Assembly (NCBI GenBank): GCA_034509425.1
Contig: JAVTVJ010000069.1
Span: 1,067,501 to 1,131,500 of the forward strand
From: Eopsaltria australis
Lineage: Eukaryota; Chordata; Aves; Passeriformes; Petroicidae
Length of the DNA: 64,000 nucleotides
Direction of reading: 5' to 3'
The position numbers and the translations under genes were made by a program. Positions 12,613 through 25,944 of the stretch are shown piece after piece; the stretch's first letter is position 1, and every line of letters begins with the position of its first letter. The notes under the pieces were generated by a model that did not search any database, was not told the DNA's origin, and saw only the letters and a list, made by a program, of their open reading frames with translations.

Positions 12613-15251
12613 TTAGAATACTTGGAAATAAAGGCACTGTATAAGTCACTTTTGCTTTTCTTGCTTTTAATTTTTCTCATGGTCTTGCTCCGTAGATTGA
12701 TTTTTCTAAGTGCAATGTTATCATTGCAGGAGACTGTAATTCTACCAGAACTTCCTCCTTCTACATACTGAATTATATTTGATCTGCATTTTGTGTGCTG
12801 CAGTAAGGAAAACTTGAAAGACTTGTATGAGACTTTCTTCTTCTGTTATTATTTTAAAAAGGCTTGCCTTTACATGCAGACTGCATGTGTAAAGTGTAAA
12901 GTCATACCTCCATCTTAAACCAAATTAGCTTTCAGATGCAGAGGAGCTTTGAGTGTGATAGTTCACTGATCACTGAGCATAGCTTTTTACTTAAATTATT
13001 GGTGGTAAAAGAAATGTATCAAAAATGAGGCAATGAGGCAGAACATTCAAATAATTTTGTGTTTGCAGGAATACATAAAATGAAAATGAAAACTGGCTTA
13101 GGACCTCTTCATTGAAATCTGCAACTGCCAGTTTTAAAGTTATGTTTTTAGCTGACTGTAGGAATTTGAATCTTTTCCTTCATACAGATGAAAGATTTTT
13201 CAGCTCCAACCAGTAATGTTAAAACTTCTTTTAATGAAGGATATGACCTGTTGGAGCATTTAAAATGCACAAAGTGTGTATGTGTGTTTCCTTTCAGGAG
13301 TTTAGCAGGCCAAGCCTTTGGCCAAGAGTCAGAACAGTTGGAACTTTGCAGACTACACAGCTAATCCAAGAGGGCTGCCAGTTGGCATAAATGACTTCCA
13401 TATATAAAACTTTATGCAATTTACATTGAGAAAACGTTTTTGTTGGTTTTTCATGGCAGTCTGAGAATTTCCTTGTTTCCCAGGATTTCTTGGGTTTTGC
13501 TTATTGTATTTATTGTGTGTTATGCTTCTGATCAGAGCACGAGTTAAAAGGTTCCCCTGCTAAAATGTCCCTCTCACAGATTGAAATTCACATTGGAAGA
13601 TTTTTCTCTTTAGCTAAATTTGGCACTTCTCAGACTGTACTATTTTGTTTTCTTTCCTTCTTTTTCTTAGCTTTTTTTTTCCTGAAGACTTTTTAAAGAG
13701 GACTTAAACTAGCTTCTAGAAACAGAACAACTTAGAAAAGGATTTATACACGCTAGAACTTACTCAGGAGAAGAGATGGCAAAAAGTTTGCAATATTATA
13801 AAATCAAGAGGAAGAAAATTTATATGCTTTTTGTTTAATGGATGTGTGATTTGTGGAAAATCTAACTCGCATGGTATTGCCAAATTTGGATAAGAGGTCG
13901 TGGAGTTCACTCTGTAGTGGGCTCTACAAGATCTGTCAAAATATTGTTGAGTAATAAATACTTGGATTACTAGGACATTGATAGTAAAAGAACATGTACT
14001 ACTAATTTTGAAATATAATTTAAAAGTTCATTGTTTAGCTTTGCAATAAATGTCATTTTGCAGTTTTTCTGCCAAAACATATTAAATCATTCTTATATTC
14101 AGTTAAACAGCTGTCATTGCTTGGTCTCAGTGTAGGTTTATTTACTGAAATTAAAAGGGCCAGTTGCCTGAAGATGGAATTTTAGACTCCTCAGAAGTAC
14201 TAATTAAAAACATTATGACAAAATAAGAAAAGTAATAGGGAACTTCTAGTTCTTATTACCTGAAGTTTTTTGTAAGGTGCTGTGATATGTGGGTATTTCC
14301 AAGGGATTCTTATGTGCACCAGGTGGCTATTTAAAAATAGTAGTAAATTGCAGAGTACAGTTGTAGTATTACCTCTTCCAGGTGTTTTAGATGTTAAGCT
14401 GAAAATTGTATTTTTCATCTGGAGGTATTAAATGATAGCTTTTAACTTGCTGTTTGATAAGCCTGTAGGACTTTCTTTCTCCCTGTTAGCCATCTGGGAA
14501 TACAGGAATCATGATGTGGTTAAAGATGCTATCCATATGCAACTTGACATCATGCTGGTCATACTCCAGCTGTAGACTCTCTATTCCTGGCCTTTTAATT
14601 TTCTCTGATTAGCTAACAGCACCTTCTGTGGTTCAAGCTATCATGTAGATATTCTGAGTCTTTAGTTAGGGTTTCTAATCAAGATTGGATGTGTGTGCTT
14701 GTCTGTGAGACAACGCTGGGAAATTTCAGCTTGCCTGCATAATTTCGTGAGAATTCCCAGTGCCTCTAATTAATCCATGATGGTCTGTTTTGACTTGGTT
14801 CTATCTGCAAAGCAGGGGCATTGTTTTTATCTCTGTGTTTTCCTGCCTACTTTATTTCTCATAACAAAGTTTGAAGCTGGCAGAATGCACTGGCAGAATT
14901 TGTATTGCCATTCTCTACCACTGATGCACTTTTCTGGTAGCTGTGATGTGGGCCTCTGGGTGACTGAAACCTGTCCTGTGCAGAAATGACTCAGTAAACC
15001 TTAGTGATTCTTTAAACAAAACTTTTGCATGCCTTACAACATTTTTGTATGCTTTGCATTACAGTGTTGTGAGTGGGAGACCTTGTACAAGAGACCTTTT
15101 CTTTGCTGCTGTATCTTTCTTTCTTCTTGCCTCAGAATCTTTGAGAAACAGCAAAACTGGGAAGGCTGCTTTGGTGAAGTGTTCAGTGGCCCCTTTTCTA
15201 ACGCTGTAGGATAATGCCTGCTCACAGCAGAAAACATCACTTTTTAAAATT

Positions 15252-15278
15252 CACACACACACACCCCACACACCCCCC
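15252..15278. repeat. CA-rich microsatellite
   Basis: A (CA)n run that decays into CCCCACACACCCCCC. Confidence 0.9.
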
Positions 15279-16994
15279 ATGTCATGGGTGTAATTCGTGA
15301 AATTTTAATAAATACCTGCGTGAAAGTAAAATCTGGATCAAGGGGTGAAAGCCATGAACTCCTCTGTACATTAAGATGCTATACAAAATGTAACACTGGG
15401 TGTTATAGAAGCAATTCGAAAACCATCAAAAGTGTGCACAAATCCAATACAATATTAGTTTATAAATTCAGAGTTAAGTTTGGATAAGGACTATGTGATC
15501 CAGGATAGTTCCATTTGGGTGTGGATCCTAATGAATGGAATGTAACTGGCTGACTCCTGCAATTTGTTAAAAGAAAAAGGAAATTTTTTTTTGTCAAATG
15601 AAATGCTACAACTGCTAAAGAAACTTCGCTCAGAAAACAGATGAGGATTGAAAAGCCATGCATGTAAGATTTTTCAAATTTAAAATAACTAAACACACAG
15701 TTTAAGGGCTAAATAGAAATTACTAAAAGAGATGTCATGCTAAGTGCTTCAAAGAATTAGATTTAGTTTCTGTAAAGAATCCATTGCAATGGTTTTTAGG
15801 CTGCCTGGCCCACTGCCTTTCCCTCTGCTTACAGAAAAGAAGGGAAGCGCTTATACCGCTGTCCTTCTAAGGGACTACTCCGGAAGAAATACTCAGCATT
15901 TAAGCCTCTGAGGGTGTGGTAGTAATGTTTGTAGCCCAAACTTCACATCCCAAATTAGAAAGAATTAAAACTAGAAACAGATGACAGTGCTTTAAGTATT
16001 CTTTATTAAAATACACTGCTGGCTCTTCCTAGAGGAATATATAAAGGCAAGTTATTCTGTGAAAATTATTGTAAACTATTAGAGACCACAATGGGTAATT
16101 CTAGGGATGACTCCAGAGCAAAACTTCATTGACTAGGCAGCCTTTGGAACAAGGACTTCGAAGACCAAAATGCTGACTTTTTGTAAACCAGTGTTTCAAA
16201 AACGAAACATTTTCATTACGTTTATTCCAGGAATGAAATGCACTTTCTTTAACATTTATCTTTTGATTCTTGCATGTTAAACTAATTCAGAGCTACCAGG
16301 TGGCTACAGTTGCAAAATGCAGAAGTAGTCTTTGTGAAAGTGTTCAAGACAGTTTGAAACTGATGAGATTCTACATGATCTTCCTACTGATAATTTTATT
16401 CAGAAGACTCTAAGAAATGTTTTTTTTTTTCAAATTCAGTATACATTAATCTTCTCTTTAATAAAAAAAATACATGTAGGGAGAAGATATGCATATAAAA
16501 ATAAGCCACTTCTTCTTTAGCCTAGATTCACAGTGCTTGTGCAACAGATGTGACTCCAGTGTATTGCTATGTACAGATTCAAAGATAATTGAATCCTTCT
16601 GTAGTAGCTATTAAAAATGGGTAAATGCTATATTTCCAAATCAAAATGAAATGAAGAGATATGAAGAATTTTGGAAGAAGTGTGGGAGAAGAGGGGTAGG
16701 AGGGAGGAAAAGAAGATAAAATTACTTTTTTTGTGTTGGTAGAAACATTACTCTTTCTTTGCTCAACTTTAACACAAATATTTCAGAATATCTCTGCCAA
16801 TTTTGAATTGCAGCCTGAGAGATAGCATAAAAGCCTTGAGGACAAAACCACTTATTTTCTGCATTTTCTGCAGGAGCAGGCTGTCCCTATGTGCCAAAAG
16901 GGTAGTTGGTGGGGAAGAAGACCAGCCCAGCTGAACAGGGAGCTTTTGCTGAAACTCTGAGAAAAAAAGTTTATGACCTTTGAAAGAAGAGGCA

Positions 16995-17980
16995 GGCAAC
17001 TCAGGCGGAGTACAAATGTGTAGTTAGGTCATGTAGAGAGAAAATTAGAAAGGCAAAAACTTAATTTGTCCACTACTGTGAAAGATAATAAAAAGTGTTT
17101 TTATAAACACGTTAACAACAAAAAGAGGACCAAGGAGCATCTTCATCCTTTATTAGGTTCATAGGGAGAGTATTGTTTCAAGGATGAGGAAAAGGCTGAG
17201 ATACTTTATGCCTTCTTTGCCTCAGTCTTCAACAGAAAGAGCAAATTTCCTCAGGGCAACCAGCCCTCTGAACTGGTAGACAGAGACGGGGAGCAGAAGA
17301 GACCCCTGGAATCCAGAAGGAAGCAGTTAGTGACCTGCTGTGCCACTGAGACATTCACAAGTGTATGGGACCAGATGAACTCCAGGGGTGCTGAGGGAGC
17401 TGGCAGAAGAGCTCTTCAAGTCACTCCATAATTTTTCATCAATCCTGGTGCACTGGGGAGGTCCCAGGTGTCTGAAGGTTGGCCAGCGTGACACGCATTC
17501 ACAAGAAGGGCTGGAAGGAGGATCGAGAACTGCAGGCCTGTCAACCTGACCTCAGTGCTGAGGAAAGTTATGGAACAGATCATCTTGAGTGCCATCATGC
17601 AGCACATACAGGACAACCAGGGGATTAGGCCCAGCCAGCAGGGGTCTGGGAAAAGCAGGTCCTGCTTGACCAACCTGATCTCCTTTTATGACCAGGTACC
17701 CATCTAGGGAATGAGGGACAGGCTGTGGATGTTTTCTCCGTAGACTTGAGTGAAGCCTTTGATACTGTCTCCTGCACATTCTGGAGGAGCTGGCAGCCCA
17801 TGGCTTATACCAGTGAACTGTTCACTGGGTAAAAATGGGCTGGCTGGGCTTAGAGAGTGATGGCAAATGGAGTTACATCCAGTTGTGTTGGTACTGGGAC
17901 CAGTTCTGTCTAATATCTTTATCAATGACTTGAATGAGGGGATTGAGTGCACCCTCAGTATGTTCTCAGATGATGCTAAG
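16995..17980 (+). mobile_element. CR1 LINE fragment, reverse-transcriptase region
   Basis: About 1 kb of degraded CR1 ORF2 lies in sense orientation with respect to the host gene. Short conserved pieces can be read in shifting frames: LSEAFDTVS near 17750, PVLSNIFINDLNEG near 17900 and an FSDD at 17963-17974 that corresponds to the FADD catalytic motif of the reverse transcriptase. Stop codons and frameshifts are frequent, so it is inactive. The 5' part of the element and its 3' tail are both absent, so this is an internal piece. Edges are approximate. Several reverse-strand open frames inside it are shadows of the repeat. Confidence 0.9.
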
Positions 17981-20900
17981 GGTCTTCAGTGCAATTAAAA
18001 GGAAGCTGGAAAAATAATTTTTAATAATTGTGTTATTAATGATGATTTTTTTAGTTAGAAGAGGATAAAGGAATAGTGATCACTGTTTTCTCTGTATAAT
18101 CAAGCTAATGTAATTTTTCCTGTCAGTTTTCTTTTACAAGGAATGAAGACCAGTGCATTATTCTTATTTGAGCAAGACTACTTTACTATTATAATGGTTA
18201 AACCTCTGGTCCTCTACTAGGAAAGCAAGCTGTAATCAACCACTTAGCTGTTACTGAATTACACTTATCTCCACTTCGCCTGTTTAACTTCCCATAAGCA
18301 TGCTAAGCACCTCTTTAAAATGCATTGACCTCTGATTATTTCTTGCTTTATGTATCCCTTAGCCCACATTGCAGAAGTAAAAAAAAAAAAATTCTATTGG
18401 TAAACAGTGCAGAATAATACAACCTGGTTTTGTTTTATTTATTTTGTATACAGGATGAAATTTTTGCATCCTTAGGTCCTCCAAAAATCAAAATTCCAGG
18501 CACAATGATTGAATTTCATGCTGTGAAGTGACACTGATGAAACTTGTTTTTATGTAATGGACCAAATTCACTGTTGCAGTAAGGTGAAAAATTACATCAT
18601 TCAAGCTTTTGCCTGTTTGATTACCAAGTTGCAAAAAATTGTAGTTGTGCCATAAGCTGTAGATTTGAGATCTTTCTGAATCACAAGATATTCTGTGTTT
18701 GTGGGAGTTGTGCAGTGGAACCTGTTCATTAATACACCTATGTTAATAACATTAATGTTTTTCCGAAGTCAAAGCATGACTGGTAAAGCTGGCTTTATGC
18801 TTGAGTCAGAGCATTTCACTTTCTTTTCACTGGAGGAATTTTCAGCCTGGCAGCAATAGTATTATAATAACTGCCAGCTGCTCACTTGGCACAAGAGTAC
18901 CTAGAACCAAGAGGAAGAGCCCAGTGCATTATACATATAATTTACTTTTCTCTAAGATGAAGGCTTAGGCCTCATAAATATTTTGATCTGGTCTTTGATG
19001 GCTTTTGTACACACCAGTCTGAAAATATGCATGTGGAGCATAACTTGCAGATTTTATTTTGGAGTACATTGGAGCAATTCCCACCAGTATGGAAGAGATA
19101 GGAAGAGAAATTATTGTGGGAGATTCTTCTGTGAGTGGGTGGTCAAGAATGAAGGAAAACCTGTAACGTTAAGCAGATAGACCTCCCTAATTTTATACCA
19201 TGTATTGGGTGTGCAAGATAATCATCTCCCTAAATATTGGATAGTTTTGAACTGGTCTTCACACCAAAAGAATAAGGCTCAAGACATTATTTGTGAGGTA
19301 GAAACTCCAGAATGGAAATGAGGCCTTTTAATATCCTCAACTCTGTGCCTGCCCACCACTGTCAGGATGACACAGCAGAAATTAGGTTTAGAAGAGTAAA
19401 CAAAAGCGATCATTGTGCCTTTCTCTATGTAAAAACCCACACAGCTGCAATCCACAGAGCATTTCTTACTCACAATGCCACTTTTCTCTTTGGTGTTTAA
19501 AATTGGATTAAAAACTACTGTGTACCAAAGGAGAAACAAGTGAAGATTATGGTCCTTTTAATGTCTTTATTTCCAAATAATTTCATCATATCTGGAAACA
19601 GACCATACAGGGATAGGAAGGCATGGTGATCTCTGGTGGTCTCATTTTGGGAGAGAAGTTTTGCTGTGATCTTGTAGTGGCTTGACCCTAAGTTTCTCAT
19701 CAGCAGACGTTGAGACATCCAAGAAAGGTAGTACCAATAGGTGCTGTCTGCATCCCCAGGATACAAGCTTCTTGCATCTCTGCATTTAATTTCTTACAGT
19801 GGACAATCTCCAGTGAAATTACAGATCACTGGAATTCAGGACATTTCACCTACATCTGTGAGGGAAGGAGAAAATTCTCCTTGTCATGAAGACATCCTGG
19901 GGTGTGCATGGGAGTATAAAATGGGAAATGCTGAACTCTAAAGGAGTATGTGATTTGAAGCACGTGGCTTAATTTGCTTTATGGTTCTTTACTTAAAGTA
20001 AATAGTAATGCCTTCTTTCTTAACAGTACTCCTCTGTCTCAGAATCTTCATAGAAGGAGCTGTCTTATTCAAAGTCTCATGCTGCAGTCAACTAATGAAC
20101 CTCTCATCTCAGCTGCTGCTGGTGTAATGTAAACAAATGCTGCTTTACTATAATGAAGCACTACTTTACTGATACTTTTTTATGAGATTTGTGTCAAGCC
20201 TGATATATTTCAAATGAATGCGGAAGCAATATTCTGATTGAAAGCAATTTGAAAAACCAACTTATTACGTAAATTCCACACTTTCTGCTGGGAGTTTCCA
20301 CATCTAGTGGTTGCAATTCTCTCTAAATCCTGTTTGAGATGTGGACAAGACAGTAAATAAATGAAAAAATGGGAGAAAGATAGAGAATACAACTTAGAAG
20401 TCTCCCATGCAGAATCTAGGCAGTAACTGTAAGAAAGACGTGACTCTCTCCTCTTTCTTCCCCCTGTTTTTGTTGTAGTACTGGGACAAGGGTATATCCG
20501 TGTTTGTGCCTTCTTCCTGCCACATATGCACAACACCTGTGGTTCATGAGAATCTGGGAGGAGGTGGTTCATTCTTTTTCCTTTATGCTTTTCATACTAC
20601 TTATTCTCCCTCCCTTTCCTTCTGAAGGTACAGGGCTATGAAAGAAGGAATTTAACCAGATTTATGCTTTTTCTTTCTTGTACAGCTGTATGTGTCGTGG
20701 GATATTACATTTGGTTTGTTTCTACTGCCCTTCGACTAAAGTTCCATCATATATTTTGGTTCCCAGGCTTCTCTGACAGAAGGATAATAACATGCATATG
20801 ATCTGTTTCTGCTTCAGCTACTTACAGATTGTGAGTGGCAGTGGGGCTGACCAGCTGCAGTTTGTTTTTTGGAGTTACTGCCTCGGTTGCTTTGAGGAAT

Positions 20901-23294
20901 AGAAAAAGAATCTGACTTCTGTACAGGTTAAGGATGGGAGGAAGACTTCTTTCTGCAGTGGCACCAGACAGTGGAACACTGCCTTTTTTCATGCCTGTTC
21001 TTTCCTTCACAAGCTTTCAGTGCCCTGTGCAAAATAAATTTAGTTTCAGAAAATACCATCACCAAACTTATCTTGACTTGTCTCAGCAGAAGTAGCAAAA
21101 TTGAGAGTGGAATTTTGATTCTATGAAGTGGTCAGTTCAGATGACAAAATAACAATATTAAGGAGTCCTCAAAGAATGTGCTGCTCTGGGACTGTGCTGT
21201 CCTATTTGACTTGACTGTTCACTAAATGATCACTGGCCAAGCTTCCTCATCAAAACCCAAACTGATACAAACAATATTGGGTAAAGTTAGATCTAAATGG
21301 TGGTTGAAATTCTTAAATTGTAGAATTTAAGAGTGAGCTGCTTTTGTTTGTTTGTTTACTTAGGTTTTATGTCTTCCTCACCTACGGGGTTGGACTGTTC
21401 TAAGATGAACCCTACTGGATGAGGTAGAGGTGTAAGTGTTGCACACTGATGCCTCCCAATGACCAATATAAAGCAGCACGCAATGCATATTTGTAAAACT
21501 CTTCACCTCCCCCACTTGTAGTACCATCATTACATCACCTTTTGAAGTAACTGTTAAACATACCACATCACAGCCAGTGTCTTTGTGTTGAATTCCCATT
21601 TAATGCTGGGCTATGATTGCATATTACCAAGCAAAGGGAGGACAGCGGCATCACTTTAAAAAATGCCTGTTCATTGTGCTCTTGTGTTTTTATCACAATA
21701 ATCAGAATTCCATAGAAGCTAAAATAGAAATTAGTATACTCCTAATCTTTAAAAAGTAATACTAATAAAAAAAATGAAGTGGAAATATCAATGTAAGTAA
21801 AATTATGTCTACTGTCTTTTGGTGTTGAAAAAAATATTTTGCAGTCTAGCCAGTTGTATTATTTAAGGAATGTCTTCTCATTTTGAGTATTTTCATGCTT
21901 TAAAAACCAGCATTCTCTGCATGTTTCTATCTCTTTCTTGTCTTTTTTCTGTCATAACTCCATTTAAATAAGACTACCATAAAGCAACTCATTTGTGAAC
22001 ACTGAATTAAAAAAAAAGTCTATTTTAAGGAACAACCGAAAACCCCAGGAAATTGACATCACCTTCCAGAGACAGTGCTTGGTTCATGGTCAGACCATTG
22101 ATCTTTCACCCAAACAACATCATTTAAAGTGGTGTTTTTAGCACAGAATTTGTCTGCTAATATCAGTCCTTTTCTGTATGTTTATATTGATAGAATATAA
22201 TGAGATTATATATATTCTGATGAATAATGACTGCATTGTAAACTTGCCACCTACCTACGGTGACTTATGAATATTTGATGATAATAAGTAGTAGGAACTT
22301 CACTATGTTGCTTACATGCACTTAAAAAACCCAGCAGCACAGCAGTACCTTTTGTTCTGCTTTTTTGCTTGGGGTAAGCTATATGATATTTATATTAATA
22401 TTAAATATTATATGCATCTAACATATTCTTGTTCTTAGTACTAGGAGTTCTGTTTAAGTCATCATTCTGTTGTTTTAGGAGAAAAAGGTTGTAAGATGGA
22501 AGACACAATTTTTAGATTTAAAGTTGTATTTTAAGATGAGGCAGGGTCAACTGTTCAGTCTTACACTTCTATGAATTAGCAGTTGAGAAAAAGGAAAAAA
22601 CACAGTGAGCTATACTCACCGTTTTGCAGATGCAGACATATTGTACAATGTGTCTAAAATTAGTGTCTGTATGTCCACAGTTTTGTAGACCTCTGTACAA
22701 TGTCTTTGGTTTATCCATTATCACCTTACAGATCCTGTAGGCAGTAGTTTTGTGTCATACTGCAAATTAGGCAATATCTGTCAGCAATGGGCAGCACCTT
22801 TTATTGTCTCTTCATCTGGTTTCTTTTTTTGTAGATGTGTAATAGAGGGTCTTCACCTTGTATGTTTTTTCAATATATTTTTGTGTGAAGCTAGTATCGA
22901 AAACCACATTTCTGATTTAATTGTGTTCAGTTGTGATTCTTGATTTTATTTGCACATTTGGAAACTTAGTGTTTTCATTATCCAACTTGCTTTCCTGACT
23001 ATGTTTGAAACAGTTGCTGTATTTTGTTTAATTACATATTTTTCCTTCTGAGACTTGCAGGGCCTGTTATGCAGCTATATTTTTCTTTACTCAAGTGGTG
23101 AGGGCAGCAGCAACAGCTCTGACATTGCTAGGCGGATGTTTCATTTACTTAAAATAATCTGGCATACTAGTTACTAGGATTATTTTTTTTCAGTAGCTCT
23201 TGCATATTAAGAGTGTAAAATCCATAATTTTATTAATGCTCCTATAGCTGTTTTCTTGAAAAGCAGTGCTTTACAGAATTTGTTTTTCTTTCAG

Positions 23295-23372
23295 GGAATC
23301 AGTTTCCTCCTGTTGCAGCTCAGGATCTTCAGTTTGTTCTGAAGGCTGGATACCTGGAAAAACGTAGAAAAG
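23295..23372 (+). CDS. SKAP2: SKAP2 coding exon: start of PH domain
   Basis: This 78-nt exon begins after TTTCTTTCAG and ends before the consensus donor GTAAGT. It enters with two bases of a split glycine codon and leaves with one base of a split aspartate codon (phase 1-1). It encodes a short lead-in (NQFPPVAAQDLQFV) followed by the first PH strand, LKAGYLEKRRK. The basic K-R-R-K cluster sits in the beta1-beta2 loop, where PH domains contact phosphoinositide headgroups. In human SKAP2 this corresponds to about residues 103-128. The aspartate completed by the next exon matches human Asp129, reported (from memory) to lie at the contact between the PH and dimerization domains. The exon length is a multiple of three, but skipping it would remove the first PH strand. 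Confidence 0.96.
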
Positions 23373-24087
23373 GTAAGTCTTTGAGAAAGCTAGTGCTTAT
23401 TTCATATCTGGGAAGTCTGTATCTCTGTATTTGATGTTATACATGTGAATAACTTAATGTGATAAATAAAATGAGTAGAAGCTGAAACATTGAAGCATTA
23501 TTATGCAAAAGAAGCATAGAAAAGAAACATATTTGCTCCTTTAATATTGAAAGAAAATCCTATTTCTTTATTGACTAACAATATCATGCTGTGAAAGTCC
23601 AGTCAGCCATAATTCAGAGACTTTCAGATATTTTTGAAGAAAACATTAGGAACGTATGTACAAGTACCATATGTTGACTTCATGTTTCAGTGAGCATCAA
23701 GATTTATTTTCCTTCAAGAGGGCAAATATTGATCTCAGCTTTGGTTCAGTCAATATTTACCTTGATTCAATAAATCTTATATTGTCACTTTAATACCCAC
23801 TTAATGCTGCGATAACTCTAGGAAATATTTAGGAAGTTGTTCATTATTTCCTTATATTTAATGTTACACATGACTTCCCTCTTTATGTGATTTCAAATTC
23901 CTATTTGTTTTCTTACCATCAATTTTTATTTCTAATTTCCTTCTCAGAGCCATGGATTTCCTTAGTTTCCTTTCCTTAGTGTCTTTTCCCGGCTCCTCCT
24001 CCCTCTTACCTCACCCTTGAAAAGAAGTAGCACGTTTTTGTTCAATAATGGCATAAACTGATATAACACATATTGTATTAATTTCAG
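23373..24087 (+). other. SKAP2: SKAP2 intron, 715 bp
   Basis: This is a short intron between the first two PH exons, bounded by GTAAGT and TTAATTTCAG. I see no repeat, RNA gene or open frame of note inside it. Confidence 0.9.
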
Positions 24088-24171
24088 ACCACAGTTTTCT
24101 TGGCTTTGAATGGCAGAAGCGTTGGTGTGCTATTAGCAAGACAGTCTTCTACTACTATGGAAGCGACAAAG
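24088..24171 (+). CDS. SKAP2: SKAP2 coding exon: PH domain beta2-beta3
   Basis: This 84-nt exon (phase 1-1) has acceptor TTAATTTCAG and donor GTACTT. It encodes [20 protein letters not shown] and then YYYGSDK. The WQKRW core is typical of PH strand beta2. Its arginine aligns with human SKAP2 Arg140, which I recall as required for binding 3'-phosphoinositides. That basic residue and the K-R-R-K of the previous exon are intact, so lipid-gated membrane recruitment is probably conserved (inference). Compared with human, ALSKT has become AISKT, a conservative change. The last base starts a split aspartate codon completed 8.6 kb downstream. Confidence 0.97.
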
Positions 24172-24370
24172 GTACTTATAACAATTATTAAAACAGTGAT
24201 GTTTTAATGCACAAAAGAATATGAAAATTTTAGTGAAGTTTGAAATGGTGGATCAAAGGTAATTTTAAGAAATGGAATGAAACTTTTAAAAGAAAGTTCT
24301 TTTGAACAATTCTTGGACAGTGCTGTGAATTTTTAAAATGTGTAAATATTCCTCAGAACCTGTAAGTGAT

Positions 24371-24425
24371 ATACATGTTTTCTAAAGCAGGGAAACTGAG
24401 GAAAAAAAGGTTTAAGTTTCTTGGA
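24371..24425 (-). mobile_element. Possible MIR-like SINE remnant
   Basis: The + strand GGGAAACTGAGGAAAAAAAG followed by GTTTAAGTTTCTTGG resembles the complement of the MIR core (GAGGAAACTGAGGCACAGAG, GTTAAGTGACTTG). The match is shorter and weaker than the one near 5.0 kb. Confidence 0.45.
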
Positions 24426-25692
24426 AAACTGCTTTGTTTGTCAATAACAGCTGGCTGTTCGATTTGATAGTATGCTCGTACTCAACTGTTTTACTAGATA
24501 GAAAATTTTCTTTCTCTCCAAATAGGATATTAATTTGAAAACATCCTCTAGTAATTATGCCTTCCAAGTTTCTTAGCAATGGTTCTATCCAGGAAAATAT
24601 TAATCTAAAATCTCCGTAGTGGAGTTCTTTGTTTCTTTTAAAATAGTTCATGTTCTGGAAAAGCTAGGAATTAAGTAATGCATTTAACTAAAGCCAGCCA
24701 TGAAAACTAAAGCAAACCTCTAAAGGTACTTTTAACTTTAAATGGCCAGTTTGGAAAGAATCTGGTGTAAGTGTTGTAATATTACTTTGAATTTTTGAAA
24801 TTGATGGTCAAATAAAACATATTTAGATAGTGTGCCGTGTGCATTTGATGTTTAAGGGTAAACTAAATGATACAGAAGTATATCCAAGTAAATTTTAAAA
24901 GTACAATAATGTCTTTCCCCTCCAACATCCCCTGCCTTCTCCCAGAAATAAATTCCAGGGCAAACTTTCCATTGAAGATTATTTTTTTCCTTTTTGTTTG
25001 TCTTTTTATTTTTGATATTACTGCAGGTAGTTATTATGTGGGGTTTTTAATTCAAAGGCTAATATAATTTGCTCCAGTTTGTTTCATTCCTTGATATATT
25101 GACTCATTTAAGCTCATCCTCTCTTTAAAAGCACAAGAAATAAAGAGTCTAATTGTAAGTCCAGTTTTCATTTTGTTTGTTTCCCATCATGTCGTGTTTT
25201 CAGAGTTTTGCTAGTATGTCTGCTAAATGTTCCCTTTTCTTCTATACTCTTTTCTTGGGATTTACAGGTTGATCAAGTCTCACAAACATGAAAAATCTTT
25301 ATTCAAAAATTTTGAGGAGATGTGGCATAATACTGATTTGTCAGTACTAATTGATTTATTTCTCTGGAAAATGATCATGTACTGTTTATTTATATATCTA
25401 GTTATACATTACCCGGTACTTTAAAAATAGCAGATTTTTTTCAGAATATATTGCTAGTTCATAAAGAATGTTCTTGATTATAAGTTCTTTGTATTTTTGT
25501 CTGCTGTTTTTTTAGAAAAAAAAAAGGTGTGATTTTTTTTAACATACTTTTCCGTGTGGCTATGCTAATCATTATTTATGCTTTCTAGCATTCGCTCTTC
25601 GTATTAAGGCAGGCATGTTGCCCACCTGATTGTTGTCCTTTTTTTTTTTCTCCTTCTTTTGCTACAGCCTGATTATCGAGTCTGTGTTGCAA

Positions 25693-25739
25693 TTTTTAAT
25701 ATCTTTGAAAGTTAAGTTTTTAATATCTTGAAAGTTAAG
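25693..25739. repeat. Tandem duplication, 24/23 bp
   Basis: TTTTTAATATCTTTGAAAG-TTAAG and TTTTTAATATCTTGAAAG-TTAAG are adjacent copies differing by one T. This looks like a recent slippage duplication. Confidence 0.85.
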
Positions 25740-25944
25740 ATATCTGGAAATAGCACTCAGAAGGTTGGTGTCATGTTAGGAATTGACTGTGATATTATGT
25801 GGGATCTCTTTTGTTTATGAATCTACAGACAGTTTTTTTGGCTAATGCATTTACAGCTTTAGGCTGCAGATTGTTTGGGGAGGGTCCTTCTAACCATAAC
25901 CTAATGATGTGGGAGGGGCACATGGTCCATTGGAGCTGTACTGA

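Larger units (their letters stand above)
1..23294 (+). other. SKAP2: SKAP2 intron, 5' end outside the window
   Basis: No exon could be recognised here. I looked for codons of the upstream SKAP2 parts (dimerization helices and the acidic stretch with the first YDDP-like tyrosine motif) and found none, so the preceding exon is taken to lie before base 1. The acceptor at the right edge is TTTCTTTCAG. Contents noted: a MIR-like remnant near 4974, a poly-T/G tract 5942-5981, a perfect 10-bp hairpin at 9057, a 7-bp hairpin at 8568, short tandem repeats near 12.4-12.6 kb, a CA microsatellite at 15252 and a CR1 fragment at 16995-17980. Somewhat GC-richer stretches at about 2040-2290 and 7300-7720 might be degraded retroviral LTR or other mobile DNA, but I could not identify them. 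Confidence 0.8.

Noticed and set aside
17416..17952. Three overlapping reverse-strand open frames of 75-85 codons
   Set aside because: They are antisense shadows of the CR1 reverse-transcriptase fragment.
20210..20572. 120-codon reverse-strand open frame
   Set aside because: No recognisable motif or start context; length is within what chance gives in 64 kb of AT-rich sequence.
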